Source: Psettodes erumei (Eukaryota; Chordata; Actinopteri; Pleuronectiformes; Psettodidae). Taken from it: 64,000 nt of DNA. The stretch's first letter is position 1. The number at the start of each line of letters is the position of its first letter. The notes under the pieces were generated by a model. That model saw only the letters and a program-made list of their open reading frames with translations. It was not told the DNA's origin and searched no databases. A program made the translations under genes and the position numbers. The stretch is from the NCBI GenBank assembly GCA_016785225.1, contig JAFBJZ010000512.1, positions 620,001 through 684,000 on the forward strand. The letters run 5' to 3'. Of this stretch, positions 13,865 to 25,700 are shown in pieces.

Positions 13865-14260
13865 AGGTTATTTTCATCGCTGATTAATCAATCAGTCATC
13901 TGGAAAATGAAATGGTGAAAAATAGTGAAGAAAAATGCTGCAACAATTAGTCAGTTCACAGAAAGTCAAACAGCAATTTTGTTGGTTTCAACTTCTCAAA
14001 TGGGAGAATCTAATGCTTTCATTTTTTTGGATAAAACATTTAATTGATTTGAATCAAGAGAATAATCAACAGATTAACTGATATTCATCGGTTCAAGATG
14101 CTCATTAGTTGCAGCTCAATGAAAAAGAAATCCCGTCACAGATGTATTCAGATTTCTTGTTTTGTCCACCCAGAGGTCAAAAACCCGACTCTTCTGTTTG
14201 TGGATTGTAAGAAAAGAAAAGGAATCAGTTATCAGTTCAGTTGCAGATTAACAGCCATTT
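13862..14260 (-). mobile_element. second hAT-like short element, opposite orientation, split by the first
   Basis: The left piece at 13862-13936 (tcatcgctgattaatcaatcagtcatctgg, aatagtgaagaaaaatg) and the right piece from about 14116 to 14260 (cccgtcacagatgtattcag, ttcttgttttgtccaccc, aaaaacccgac) are consecutive parts of the reverse complement of the same family. Confidence 0.65.
13937..14115 (+). mobile_element. hAT-like short element (MITE) with GCTGCAAC / GTTGCAGC ends
   Basis: The perfect 8-base inverted ends GCTGCAAC (13937-13944) and GTTGCAGC (14108-14115) enclose sequence typical of a very common teleost non-autonomous element (caattagtcag..., ttcaacttctcaaatg, ataatcaacagattaactgat). 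No transposase. No clear target duplication was seen. It interrupts a second copy in the other orientation. Confidence 0.75.
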
Positions 14261-15287
14261 TTTCAGTACACATATTAATATTGCATAGATCCTTGTTAGG
14301 AAGATTACAGATGTCATATATATGTGATTATATATATAGACTGACATGAAGCCACAGTACATAATGATAACCTTTTGGCTTATGACAAAATGATAAAAGT
14401 AATATGACTTTTATTTTGTGATGCATTCATATCACAGCCAAACACTTTCCAAATGGCCGCTCTTCAACAGCAAGAGTCTGAATCATCTCCACTGTGACCG
14501 CCCAGCTTCTGCTGCCTCGGCCTCTTATTCTAATGTGCACAGCCCTCTTATGTAACTGCATAAATACGACCATTACATCAGTATTTGTAGTCATATTTTA
14601 CACCCTCATTTTCTACCCTGCACCCTTCTGCCTTGTTGAAATAAAGCCTGTTTTCTGCTGATTGTGGTTTCAAAATACTTTCATTTCCAGATGTAATTAA
14701 TCATTTATATCTTATAGAAAGCCTTTAAGTGCATATGAATTACATTGTGAGCCCCCTTGGGTGTCGTCGATGCCACAGAAAGAAGATTTGGGATCGAGAC
14801 TTAGGTTTTACAAGAGTTATTTGGTCTGAAAGCCTTGAAATAGACATAATTAAGAACCAGTCAGTTTCTCTGCAGGAGTGGTTCCTTTCGGCCTATTTCT
14901 TTTAAAGCTAATGCACAGATTTACTGTAAGCTGCTGGCCATCTGTTATGTAGTCCTACCATGGTTTAAAAAATAATACACAAATGAAATGCCGCAAGTAT
15001 CTAAAGCCTGGCACACACTGATGGGACTATAATAAGGGAAGCACCAGCTGAGCTTCAAATGAGTTGGTCAAATTTGCTTTTTATTCATCATGTGGTTTAC
15101 TTGAATAGTACTGTACACAGGGTTTGAATGGCTTTCATGTATTTATAGTATGCAGTTAAGAGGTACAGACTTTGGAGCATCACACCACCAATGATCCACC
15201 TACCATAGCAATCATGATGATCAGTTGAAGTTGTGCGCTGCGTTCTGAAAACCTCTTCACTGTAAACAGTCTCTCCTCAGAGGCTCC

Positions 15288-15290
<3 letters not shown>

Positions 15291-15326
<36 letters not shown>

Positions 15327-15363
15327 AAGAGGGAGGGAGGGAGTGAAAGAGAGGGAGAGAGAG
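15291..15363 (+). repeat. (GA)n-rich purine tract
   Basis: About 73 bases of nearly pure purine: uninterrupted (GA)n for the first 28 bases, then imperfect GA/GGGA repeats. Confidence 0.95.
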
Positions 15364-15739
15364 CAGTGATGTCAAACACTGGGAAACACGTTTCCATAGC
15401 AACTAGTAGAATTGAGTATAACTGTGGTTGAGAGACATGAGCAGCAAGCAAATACGATCCTGTTCCTGAAAACTCTGAACACTCTCATTCTGGGTATTCA
15501 TTGTCACTTTAAGATCAGGTCATCTCAGTGGCGTGTTGTGAGTGGAATGCCTTTCAGTTCAGTTTGAGTAAAATGGAGATTTTCAAAATGTGCGAGCTTT
15601 GTGTACTTAATCACATAGCGTTTACAGCTGTCTGCAGCAACTACTCTGCCAATCATGCAATTGTTTAGGTCAGTTTTTTGGCAAAGGCACTATGGTTCCA
15701 CCTTCTCCAGTGAATTTTCACCCTTTTCCAGTCATGTTA

Positions 15740-15870
15740 TTATACACTAAATATCTTTGGATTTTGGAACATTAGTCTAATACAGAAAGCAACCTGAAGA
15801 CCATGGGAAATTATTGTGGTAACTTAACAGACCAAATAACTAATTGATTATTGAAAAATGGATTACTTTT
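15740..15870 (+). mobile_element. hAT-like short element, truncated copy
   Basis: tctttggattttggaacattagtc, agcaacctgaagaccatggg, aaattattgtgg and accaaataactaattgattattg follow the order of the family's 3' part. Its 5' part is missing or unrecognisable. Confidence 0.6.
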
Positions 15871-18800
15871 ATTATTTTAAGAAACACACTTGGTGGAAGC
15901 GTGCTCCAGTGACAATTAAATGTCCTTAGTTTTGTAATAATGAATAAAAAACCATAACCACAGCTAAGTGGGTTAGTTTCTGGCAGCTTTTCTTACTGTG
16001 TAGGTGTGGGACAAATTATCATTGTGATACAGTATATGGTGACATATTGCGAGTCTGACTCGCTTGTAGTACATTATAAAAACTCTGGCACCATTACTGA
16101 GGCAGAAGCACTTAGTTCCTGCAGACGTCTGAACTCTAAAATGATTTACTTTCCAGACGCTACCAGTTCAAGACCATTTGACATTGAAATAGCGGCAAAT
16201 GTTCATGGCGCTTTTTGTGCCTGCATGTGTTAAAAAGGGTGTCTTCATTCATTTTGTCAGCCTTTCTCCTAAACTATCGATTATTATATTTTATTATGTT
16301 GTGTTTTATGATTATATTTTTGCTTTTTAAAGCCGATGTTGTCATACACACCCTTATGTCATTTAAATATTGTTTGGAGTCAAATCACGAGTTGCTCTGT
16401 GATCCCCAGCCCTATTAGACTGTGAACCTTTCATTCGAAGACTGGGATCAGATTCTTTTGTTTATTTTTGATTACAGCTAGCTAAGCTAAGATTTACAAA
16501 TGCGACTCTCAATTTGGCAGGCTTAAAGTTTAAATGGTTGTGTGTGTGCGTGTGATTTACGCTGGCAGAATAGATAATGAGCATAATCCCACACGGCAAG
16601 TGATGCAAGTCACGGTCCAGGTTAAGGCTTACTAAAACATCCAGTAGCACAGGCTGCAGCACCGGAGGTGTTGTTCTAAGATAACTACAGCGGCTTGAGG
16701 AAAGAGGCCAGGCCCTGCATAAATCCTCATCTATATGGTGTCCTTACTTTTCATATCTTATCAGTTTGTTGGAGCCGGCAGCAACCGTGGAAAAGTCAGT
16801 GTATTCCTGTGGGGAACTCAAATTTGAAGATACAGCCCAAGCTAGAAAGGAGGGTTTTCGACTACGTGAGACTATTTAAGGACCTCCAACTGCAACCACT
16901 GATTACTGTAGCTAAAGGACATCCATGTGCTTCATTTTCGTTCATGAAATAACCCCTTTCCACCACTGTTTCACAGCAAGACATAACACACACCCATACA
17001 CGTGCCAGAAGAGCTGCATGTACTGGTATTAAGTAGTACAGTGCCTCATGGCTGTGCTGAAGAAATGAGGAACGTGACCCTTAAATGGAAACACAAAGAC
17101 CACAGTCATTTGAAATGGAAAGGATCCAGCCATTTCTAGTACTAAGCTACACTTTCATTCAGCATCATGTTCTGACCTGCATTAAGCAGCAGCAGAAAAA
17201 TAAACCATGCAACGCATAATATACTACCATTAAAAATATAGCGCTTGTCTTCATGTTACTATAAATTTAATGACATTCCTATAAGACTCTTTTTTCATTT
17301 CATTGACAACCTACACAGGCATCAATTATTGACACTGCAAGATGTCTCCTATATCAGCCTGCATCCAAGTATGATGATGCCCACAGCTACAGTACATGGT
17401 ACATCACAAATTAACTGATAATGTCAGAGCACACGCTTTCTGTGGTGCCTTTCAGTTTGGCTTGTGTGTTACACAAAGAAAAACCAACAAGTAGATTTAT
17501 TGCTGATGTTTTTCTTGGTATTTCTTGTGGTAAAAATTTAGGCAGACCATAATTCTCTGGTTATACAGCATGTCATCTGTCAAGATTATTTCAGCCTGAA
17601 CACATGGTGCGATTGTAAATGAGGTTTAATTTGCTGGTCAGAGTTTTGGACTGACCAGCATTCTTCATCTGTTTGCTGGCAGCTGATCCTGGGGTTCCAA
17701 CCATTTTCCGCATCCTTAAATGGCAGTGACTTGAAGAGGGGATTGTTACAGCTAATTAATCTCCTTGCTTTTTGTCAGTATGTCTTAGTTTTTTTTATTT
17801 ACTAATTTTATAATCTCATATAAAAGAAGTATAAAATGCAACCTAAAGCTACTCAGAGGTAGCACTATACCTCTTCTTTGAACGGTTTCAGCCATTGACA
17901 TTGACATTAATTTGTTGGTGGAAAATTCCACTTGGTCTCTTGTCTTCCAGCAAGATGCCATGCTTTCTTTAACTGTATTATAGATGGCTGATAGTGATGA
18001 TTTGTAAAATCTGAGTTCAGTTTTTGTTAAAACCAAGATTTGGGATGAAGAGTTGCAGTCTGAAGACACACTTTAATATAGATGTAGAATGTAGAATGTC
18101 AGGTTTAACTGCAGGGGGATTTTCGCAGAAATAGGTCACTCTTACCTACCTAATTGTTTATTTCTCTTATGTTGGGGGCCTTAACAACTAAGAGACAACA
18201 CAAATTTGGGCATGTAACTTCTGCTTGTATGCAAAATTTATAAGCCTAAGGTTAGGTTAGTCAATTAGTGGTACATAGCACCTTCTGATGCTCTCGGGGC
18301 CATCTTTCCTTGTAGTCACTCTTAAATCCTTGTTCCAGTGTTAATACATAACACTAATACTTTGAAGCTTCTTTCGTGGAACTCTGTTAAAGCTCAAGGC
18401 GTACAGTAGATGTAAGAGTTTGTGCTCAATGATTAACTGCTCAGAGAAATAGCAGTGCAATATGATGACAGAGTTTAAGGACAAGAAATCTAAGAATCCA
18501 CTTTAATTTTTTAAGAATTTAAAAGTTTAGGTTGAACAAATGGATCAAATTTTGCCTCATGAACTCATTGAACTCATTGAACTCATTTGCCTGTATATGC
18601 CATACATTCAAACCAAATAATATTAAAATCAAATGTTAGGTTACTCAAAATACCAGAGTCTCTAAATAATAATTCGTAGGTTCATAAACTGACTGTGTTC
18701 AAAGAGAGCAAGGGCAATAAATTCAAATTTTAATTAAATAAATAATCTGTCCTTTCAAGGTGTTGCACATGAAAAGGTGCGTGTTGAGGGAATGTTTTAG

Positions 18801-21800
18801 GAGCAAAAACAGGTGGAGTTCTGTTCAAAGAGAGGGAGGCTCTTGAATCCACCTCCCTCAAGCCTGCTCCAGGAACCAGCTCACCTCCATCCAGGGCTTG
18901 TTGTCCCTAAATGTTCTAACAATCTCAGCCACTTCTGGTGACAACTGTGCTCGGGCTATGACATTGTTTCTTTTTTATCCTGGATAGCTCCAGAGAATGC
19001 AATAAATTTTCTGAATTTTTCCTCTGTTTTACTCTTCTCACTTCCCCTCTCCTCCAACTTCCTTTGTCTGTTTTCCCTCCACCCTCAGCTCACAGGTGTG
19101 TCTGCTTTATCATCTCCCTTCCCCCATTCCTGTCCATGTGAAAAATGGGCTGATATGTAATCCCCCCCCCATTCTGCTACAAAAAGACAACTAGCTGGTG
19201 ATGTTAGAGTGGAAGTAGTGAAGGTATTCAATAAGACTCATTCCTCTGGGGACCATGAATGTCTGTTCAAAATTACATGATGATCGACCTGGTTGTTGTA
19301 GTGATGTCAGACTGGACCGACCAGCGTTGCTGTCTCTGGAGACATGCCCCTTAGCCTGGATAAAAATACATACCTAAATTTAGGCATTTAGATAATAGTA
19401 CATTTATCTGTATACCATGTGTGAAATTTGTGCTATGGGCAAAAATGCCTTTCTACTTTGAAAAAAAAGACTGCATAATGAATTAAAAGCACAAGTAGCG
19501 TATATGTGATTCAGAATATAATGTACTATTCTCTTATCAGCATGCTCCTTTAACTTCTATTATGTGGAGTCGCTGATTTCAACCCTACTTGGAGTTCAAA
19601 TGGATTGGTCGCTAGGGATTCAAATCCTGATATAAGGACACACATTTGCTCCTTGTAATTTGGCCACCCCCTGCTTTGAAAGAGTTTTTGCCCTTTAACT
19701 GGACTTGAGCTGCAGCAGCTTGTTAGCCCCTTTAATATATGAAAAGTGAGCTGTTGGCTGGAGAGCAATTACCCTGTCGTCTTGTTCATAACTATCTGCG
19801 AAAGAGGAGCCACGGCTCTGCCTTCGATCTGAGAGAACCAATTAGTGCTCAGGCTAAAGGAACAATTTAATTTGGAAGATTCCCAGACTACACAGGTGTG
19901 TTGTTTTCATAGTCTAATATTGTACAGAATAAGGAGAAAAACATTTAGCGAAGAGGATGACAGTTCAGGTGATGGAAACTCCCTGTGGGACCTTCATCCC
20001 TCCGAATACCTGCTTGCTTTGAGGATATAGGAAAAGTGATGCATTGCTGGTTTTAATATAGGAAGAGCATTGTTGTAAAGTCTGTCTCTGCTTTTTTGAC
20101 TTCATGACAGTTAATGCCTCTGATGGATGCACTTAGATGGATGTTTCAAATATTTAACACGAAACTGGCACTAATCTTGATGGAGATCATATCTTATATA
20201 TAAATTTACTTTTCCTTCTTTATTACCCATATATAGAGATTATACTTTATCTTATTCCCATTTTATACTAACACAGTCTAATACAACAATCCTGCATTAA
20301 CCCATATGTACATGAAGGTGACAATGTTCAGTTTTGTTTTAAACTGTTTAAGGTCGGCGTTGACTGCAGCTTTTGTTGGGGTTAAATTCTATTGCGTTAT
20401 ATCAGGAGTTTTATGTTATATTTAGTCAATTTATGCTTCTCAAATGAAATGCTACTGTAAGCATTTCCCATATTTCTTGGTGATTCTGCAGCCTCTGCAT
20501 TGCTCTGATATATTACAGAGAGAACTGTAAATCCTGAACTTGTGATCTCTTTTGACTGTACCCACTATGTCTCTTCCCAGGAAGCATTTCAGAGGGAATA
20601 AGTGTCTGAACAGCAATTCATGGACTTATCTGATTGAGCTTATTTCATTTGACCTTCATTGGACCCTTTTAACTTTATTGGACTACTTATAATGGGTTTA
20701 TGACATTAGTGGTGAACCTATAATTCATTCTATACTTCTTATGAATTGTGGTCTAGTTTGGTCTCTGTTACTACTTCTGGAGGAGTATGTTTTTGAGGAT
20801 TCTTCTTGGGTTGAGAACAATTGCTGATGTAACGTGCTTTCAGACACGGAATGTGATAATGGGTGCTAGAAATAACCTTCACTTGACTTAAATAATTCTC
20901 ATCATTCCTCTGCTGCAAATGAGTCGGCTGTTTGTTTACCTAAATGAATACCGACTGTACTTATTTCCTTGGCCCAATTAGAACAAAATCCTTATCCATA
21001 AAATTAGCATAAAGGTTCAGTTAGTACTTCATACAAAAAAAATATGTGTGGGGTTTTGATGCCTGGTTTTCATGGTATTTCACCTTGAACATCAAATCCT
21101 GTTGACAAAAATGAACAATTAGGCTCATTTAAAAATAAAACTCAAATAAAGGGGTAACTGCCACGCATCTAATTGAATGTAACGCACTTTGTTTTTCGTT
21201 AAGTTGACTTAAATGAGGATAAGGTGACAGACTGGTGCTCTGATGGGATGAGGGATCATACTCTTTATACACTGATAGGCGAACAGGGGCTACGCTCACA
21301 CATGCCTACCTTTGATGAAGCTATTATGAATGTAAGTATAAGTTATGGTGAATTAATTGGGTGAGACAAGTCTTCTATGATTGTTAACTGAATACCATTT
21401 GGATTTGGACTTGGACCATTAGTTTAAAAAAAATAAACACAAGAACTATTTAAATGTATTAAATTGTACTCTAATTATAAGTTTAAAAAATTATAAGGGG
21501 CATTTTCATTATTTTATGATATATTATAGACCATGATATTTGTATGATTGTATTTTTTCCTCTTATTTTTTTACACAAGCTATTCAGTCCTAGTAGTTTC
21601 TGGCTAACACTAATCACTTTTGGACATTAATTGTGTTACAGTACAATATTTGAGCCCAATAACTGCTCATCCTCAACACAATTGCAAAGGTTTATTTACA
21701 GTTTAGACAAAGTTTCCAAATAAAAATCTGATTTGCAAGCTAAACTTTCAACTTTAAACTATGAGGAATAAATGACAATGTTAACAGTTACAGGGTTCAT

Positions 21801-22689
21801 AAATTTTATGACTCCAATATAATAGAATTGCTCAAGCATTGTAAACAAATGAACAGAAAGGACCGAATATCAATCAACTAAAGGATTTGAAATGTTTGTG
21901 TACCTTTGACTGTATTGTGTTTGAAATGTGAAATTATCCTTCTATTGTCACATTTGAGGAAATGTCATATTTAGGAAAACTAATGAAATGGGTGCCTGTT
22001 CCCCTCATGTGTTGATATGAAAACATTCTTGCCCGTACACTCCAGTCCATCTTCACTCCACTTGTCCTCTCTCCCTGTCACTTCACAACACTATGTCCCC
22101 AATCTCAACCAGACCTCCAGTGAGCAGACACACTCCTGGTGGTACATACACATTCAGATACTTTTGCTCATGTATAACATAAAGCAGGATTTGGTCCTTA
22201 TTTAGTCACACTTCTTAGTCAGTCACGGGAACCCTTGACTGCCCCCTTGGGAGATTCCATAGGAAAAAAGAGAAGCTTTATTCTAATTAAGTGCAGAAGT
22301 GTTTCAGGCTATAATTCTGTCTGTGTCAAATAACAGCTATCTGGCTTTTTGATCTGATCTTTGATGAAGTACAGGCTGTCACAGAGAAACTCACTGCATT
22401 TATCTTGCTTGACAGCACAATTTCTAAAAAATCTTTTACAGTGCCTTAAATATAATTCCTCTCAATTTAAATTGGCGCAACAGCATTGGTTCTTGATGTT
22501 AGGTCTTTTGAAAGGACAGAAAGACTAAAGGGAAAAAAGAAACAGGGGATGTCCATCTCTTTGGTAATAGGGCTGCTCTTGCCAAAACTGGCATAGTCAT
22601 TTCCTTTTCCATTGGCATTGCTTTCCATTGATTTTTTTTTCAGTTGCCAAGTTTCTGATTTTGTATTGTGTATGTTTTTTCTGTTGTAG

Positions 22690-22764
22690 TTTCACTGGAG
22701 GTGCAGATCACACCAAGTTATGGCGAGATTAGTCTGGGAGAGTCCAAATTCTTCATGTGTGAAG
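22690..22764 (+). CDS. ncam1: ncam1 exon: mature N-terminus, first half of Ig1
   Basis: The acceptor follows ttctgttgtag and the donor is gtaagt; 75 bp, entered and left in phase 1. It reads SLEVQITPSYGEISLGES then KFFMCE, matching the start of mature NCAM, including the first Ig1 cysteine (FMC). The split codon at its start must be completed by an upstream signal-peptide exon ending in one base, probably G, which would give valine. Confidence 0.95.
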
Positions 22765-25700
22765 GTAAGTACTGTATATTGAGCTGCCCTGACATTTGTC
22801 CTTTGAACCCCTTAAACCTCAGTGGGTAAGCGTCAGTCAATACAAACACGTTGTGCAGCTAAATATTGTTCCAACCCACACAAAAGAAATTGCCTGTAAG
22901 TGTAACTGTGTGTGTGTGTGTGTGTGTATGTGTACCTTACTCTATTGACACTTCTTATGTTCTGCTCCCCACTTTGCACTCAGTTGTAGGTGTCGCCAAG
23001 CACATAGACTGGTTTGGACCAAGTGGGGACAGGATAGAACCAAACAGACCAGACATAACAGTAACCCATAATGATGAGTCATCTTCCACCCTCACACTGT
23101 ATAAAGCTGGGACTGAAAATGCTGGTACATACAAGTGTGTCGCTACCAATGGAGACCAGCAAGCGGAATCAACCGTCAAAGTGAAAATCTTTCGTAAGTA
23201 TTTCCGCCATCTCTGCACTCTCCAAATTACTGAGCGGTATAAGCACAAAGGGAAAAAAAATCCTGTTTTTTGAACTCGTAGTATTTTATTGACTGCTCAA
23301 GGGCAACACATTACTCTTTTTCTTTTCAAGTGAGGATGGATTTTTCATCAGTTCAATAAACGGTCGGAAGACCATTAGAGGGATGCTTAATGATCCTGTC
23401 TGATGTGCAGTTCTTGTGAGTAATGGCTTTTATTTTCCATGAATGCCAAACATCAGCAAATGTCAATCAGATCCCTTGATTTTTCCAAACAGAACTTTTC
23501 TGTTATTTCAGTTCTTTCTTAAGATTATTATAAGAAGTGGTCACCCCTGTAGTTATGCTTTTTAAAATTAACATGCATATATCACAAAATGAAATGGATG
23601 TTTAATTTTTCAATAAATTTTTCAACAAATTTTAGATGTGAAGCAGCTGATGAAACTCATACAATCCAAACTCACACAGTCACATTAAGCAGACTACTAC
23701 TGTAAACACAAATGTTCTGGTCCTGGCAACTTAAAAAAGAGTGAGTCGGGAGCTTGTTTGGAGTGATAATATGCTTCATGTAATGTTTAGCATCGCCTGA
23801 GAAAGCAAGTTTGAAGGAAAGCAAGTCCTCTTAATGTAACTACAAGGAAATTGGTTAAGGTCATAGAATTTACTTATTTTGATGTTAAATTGTAAAATGA
23901 TTCTGTATTTGATTTTTTTTTTTTAATGTGGAGCAGTGTGGTGATTGGTAAAATTGCAAAGCACTCATCCAGTTTTCCCTGTTTTATTTTTTGCAGCAAG
24001 AGTGCCTAAAATTGAAGATACCCTGTTGCATGTGGAAGAATATTTTAAAATAAATGCTTTACACGTTAATGTCTGCAATACAGTAGCTACTAACAATGTA
24101 TTCCTACCCAACAGTCAAACAATGTGAAGGAGTTCTGATGAGAGATGCTTTCAGTGCTCTGTTTGTTTCATTACAGAAAAAATCACCTTCACAAATGCAC
24201 CCTCACCCCAAGAGTTCACCGAAGGAGACAACGCCAACATCGTCTGTGACGTCATCAGTTCACCTCCTCCCACTGTGCTCTGGAAGTATAAAGGAGCAAG
24301 AATACAGATGGATAAAGATGGTGAGTCTTCAAGCCTGAGCTAGAAACACCAAAACAAAATAGGATGTAACAAGATTGACCAGTGTTACAGACTTGAAATA
24401 GTTCATGTGTGATTTTGTAGCCATTATTCTCCAGGGTTTACCATGTGCTTCGAAAGGACAATTTAATTTGGGTTTGAATTTGACGCAATTGATTCTCTGT
24501 TATTTACTCATCTACTGTCTTCTTCCCTTCAGTTCGGTTTAGGGTACTCAGCAACAATCACCTTCAAATCCGTGGCATAAAGAAGACAGATGAGGGCTCA
24601 TATACCTGCGAGGGTCGCCTCATGGCCCGCGGCGAGATTGATCTGCGGGTCATCAAGGTCGTTGTGAATGGTTAGCAGCCATTTCTCCCTCACACTCCTT
24701 CCACCTCCTTTTTGTTCCTGTGTGCATATTTTGTGCAGCAGGTGTCCCGTGACGCTTAAATGAGCTGTGGATCCTGAGAGGCGACCAGGCTCAGCATCAG
24801 TGAGGGAACAGTTGCCCAGAGCAACAGTGTATCAAAGATGTTTCATGCTAATGAAGTCTGTTTCCTGCAACTTCTGAGCCTAGCAAATGAGTGTGCCTAA
24901 AATAAGTGTTCTGAATTCGTCACTGCATCACTTTCTTTTTTCCCTCCTGCTATCTATCTATGCATCGATGTGACCATCTGCCTGAATCCTATTTCTTTTT
25001 CTTTTCGATCTGCTTCATTATTTATCTATTTCTCTATGTCTCAGTGCTCCCGACCATCAGGGTATGGCAGTCAGAGGTGAATGCCACAGCAGATGTCGGA
25101 CAGTCTGCCATGTTGACTTGTGCTGTGGATGGTTATCCTGAACCCATGGTGACATGGACAAGGTAAGGCACTTGTCAGGTGCTAACAGTGCAATCTATGA
25201 ATAGTTGTTGAGATATTTTATTGTTAACAAAAACTGCAATTTGCCGGTGATGTCTGCAGCTCACCAAAGCCAATACAATTCATCCTCTGGGGACCATAAA
25301 TCTAAACCAAAGATATTTCATCCATCCATCCATTTGCTATACTACATATCCTGTTGAGTGTTGGGGGAGGGCCAATCCCAGCTGACATTGGGCAAGGGTG
25401 GGGTCTCCCCACAATTTAGTGTCGCCAGTGAACCTAAACTGCATATCTTTCGGTGGAGCGGGAGGAAACTGGAGTACCTAGAGAAAGCCCACACAAGCAC
25501 GAGGAGAACATTCAAACTCCACACAGAAAGGCCCTGGACGAGCCAGGATTTGAACATAGAACCTTCTTGCTATGAGGCAACAGTGCTAACCACTGCACTG
25601 GACCAAAATGATGGAATACCCAACAGACACACGGATCAACCAACCACAGACCCGCTATGTGACTCGGGCTAGAAATTACCCAGCAATTTTGACACAGTAG

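Larger units (their letters stand above)
14261..22689. other. non-coding: ncam1 intron 1 or upstream DNA, part 3
   Basis: AT-rich, with the (GA)n tract, the short element at 15740-15870 and a triple tandem of aactcattg at about 18560-18590. No exon with fitting splice sites was found before the acceptor at 22689/22690. Confidence 0.55.
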
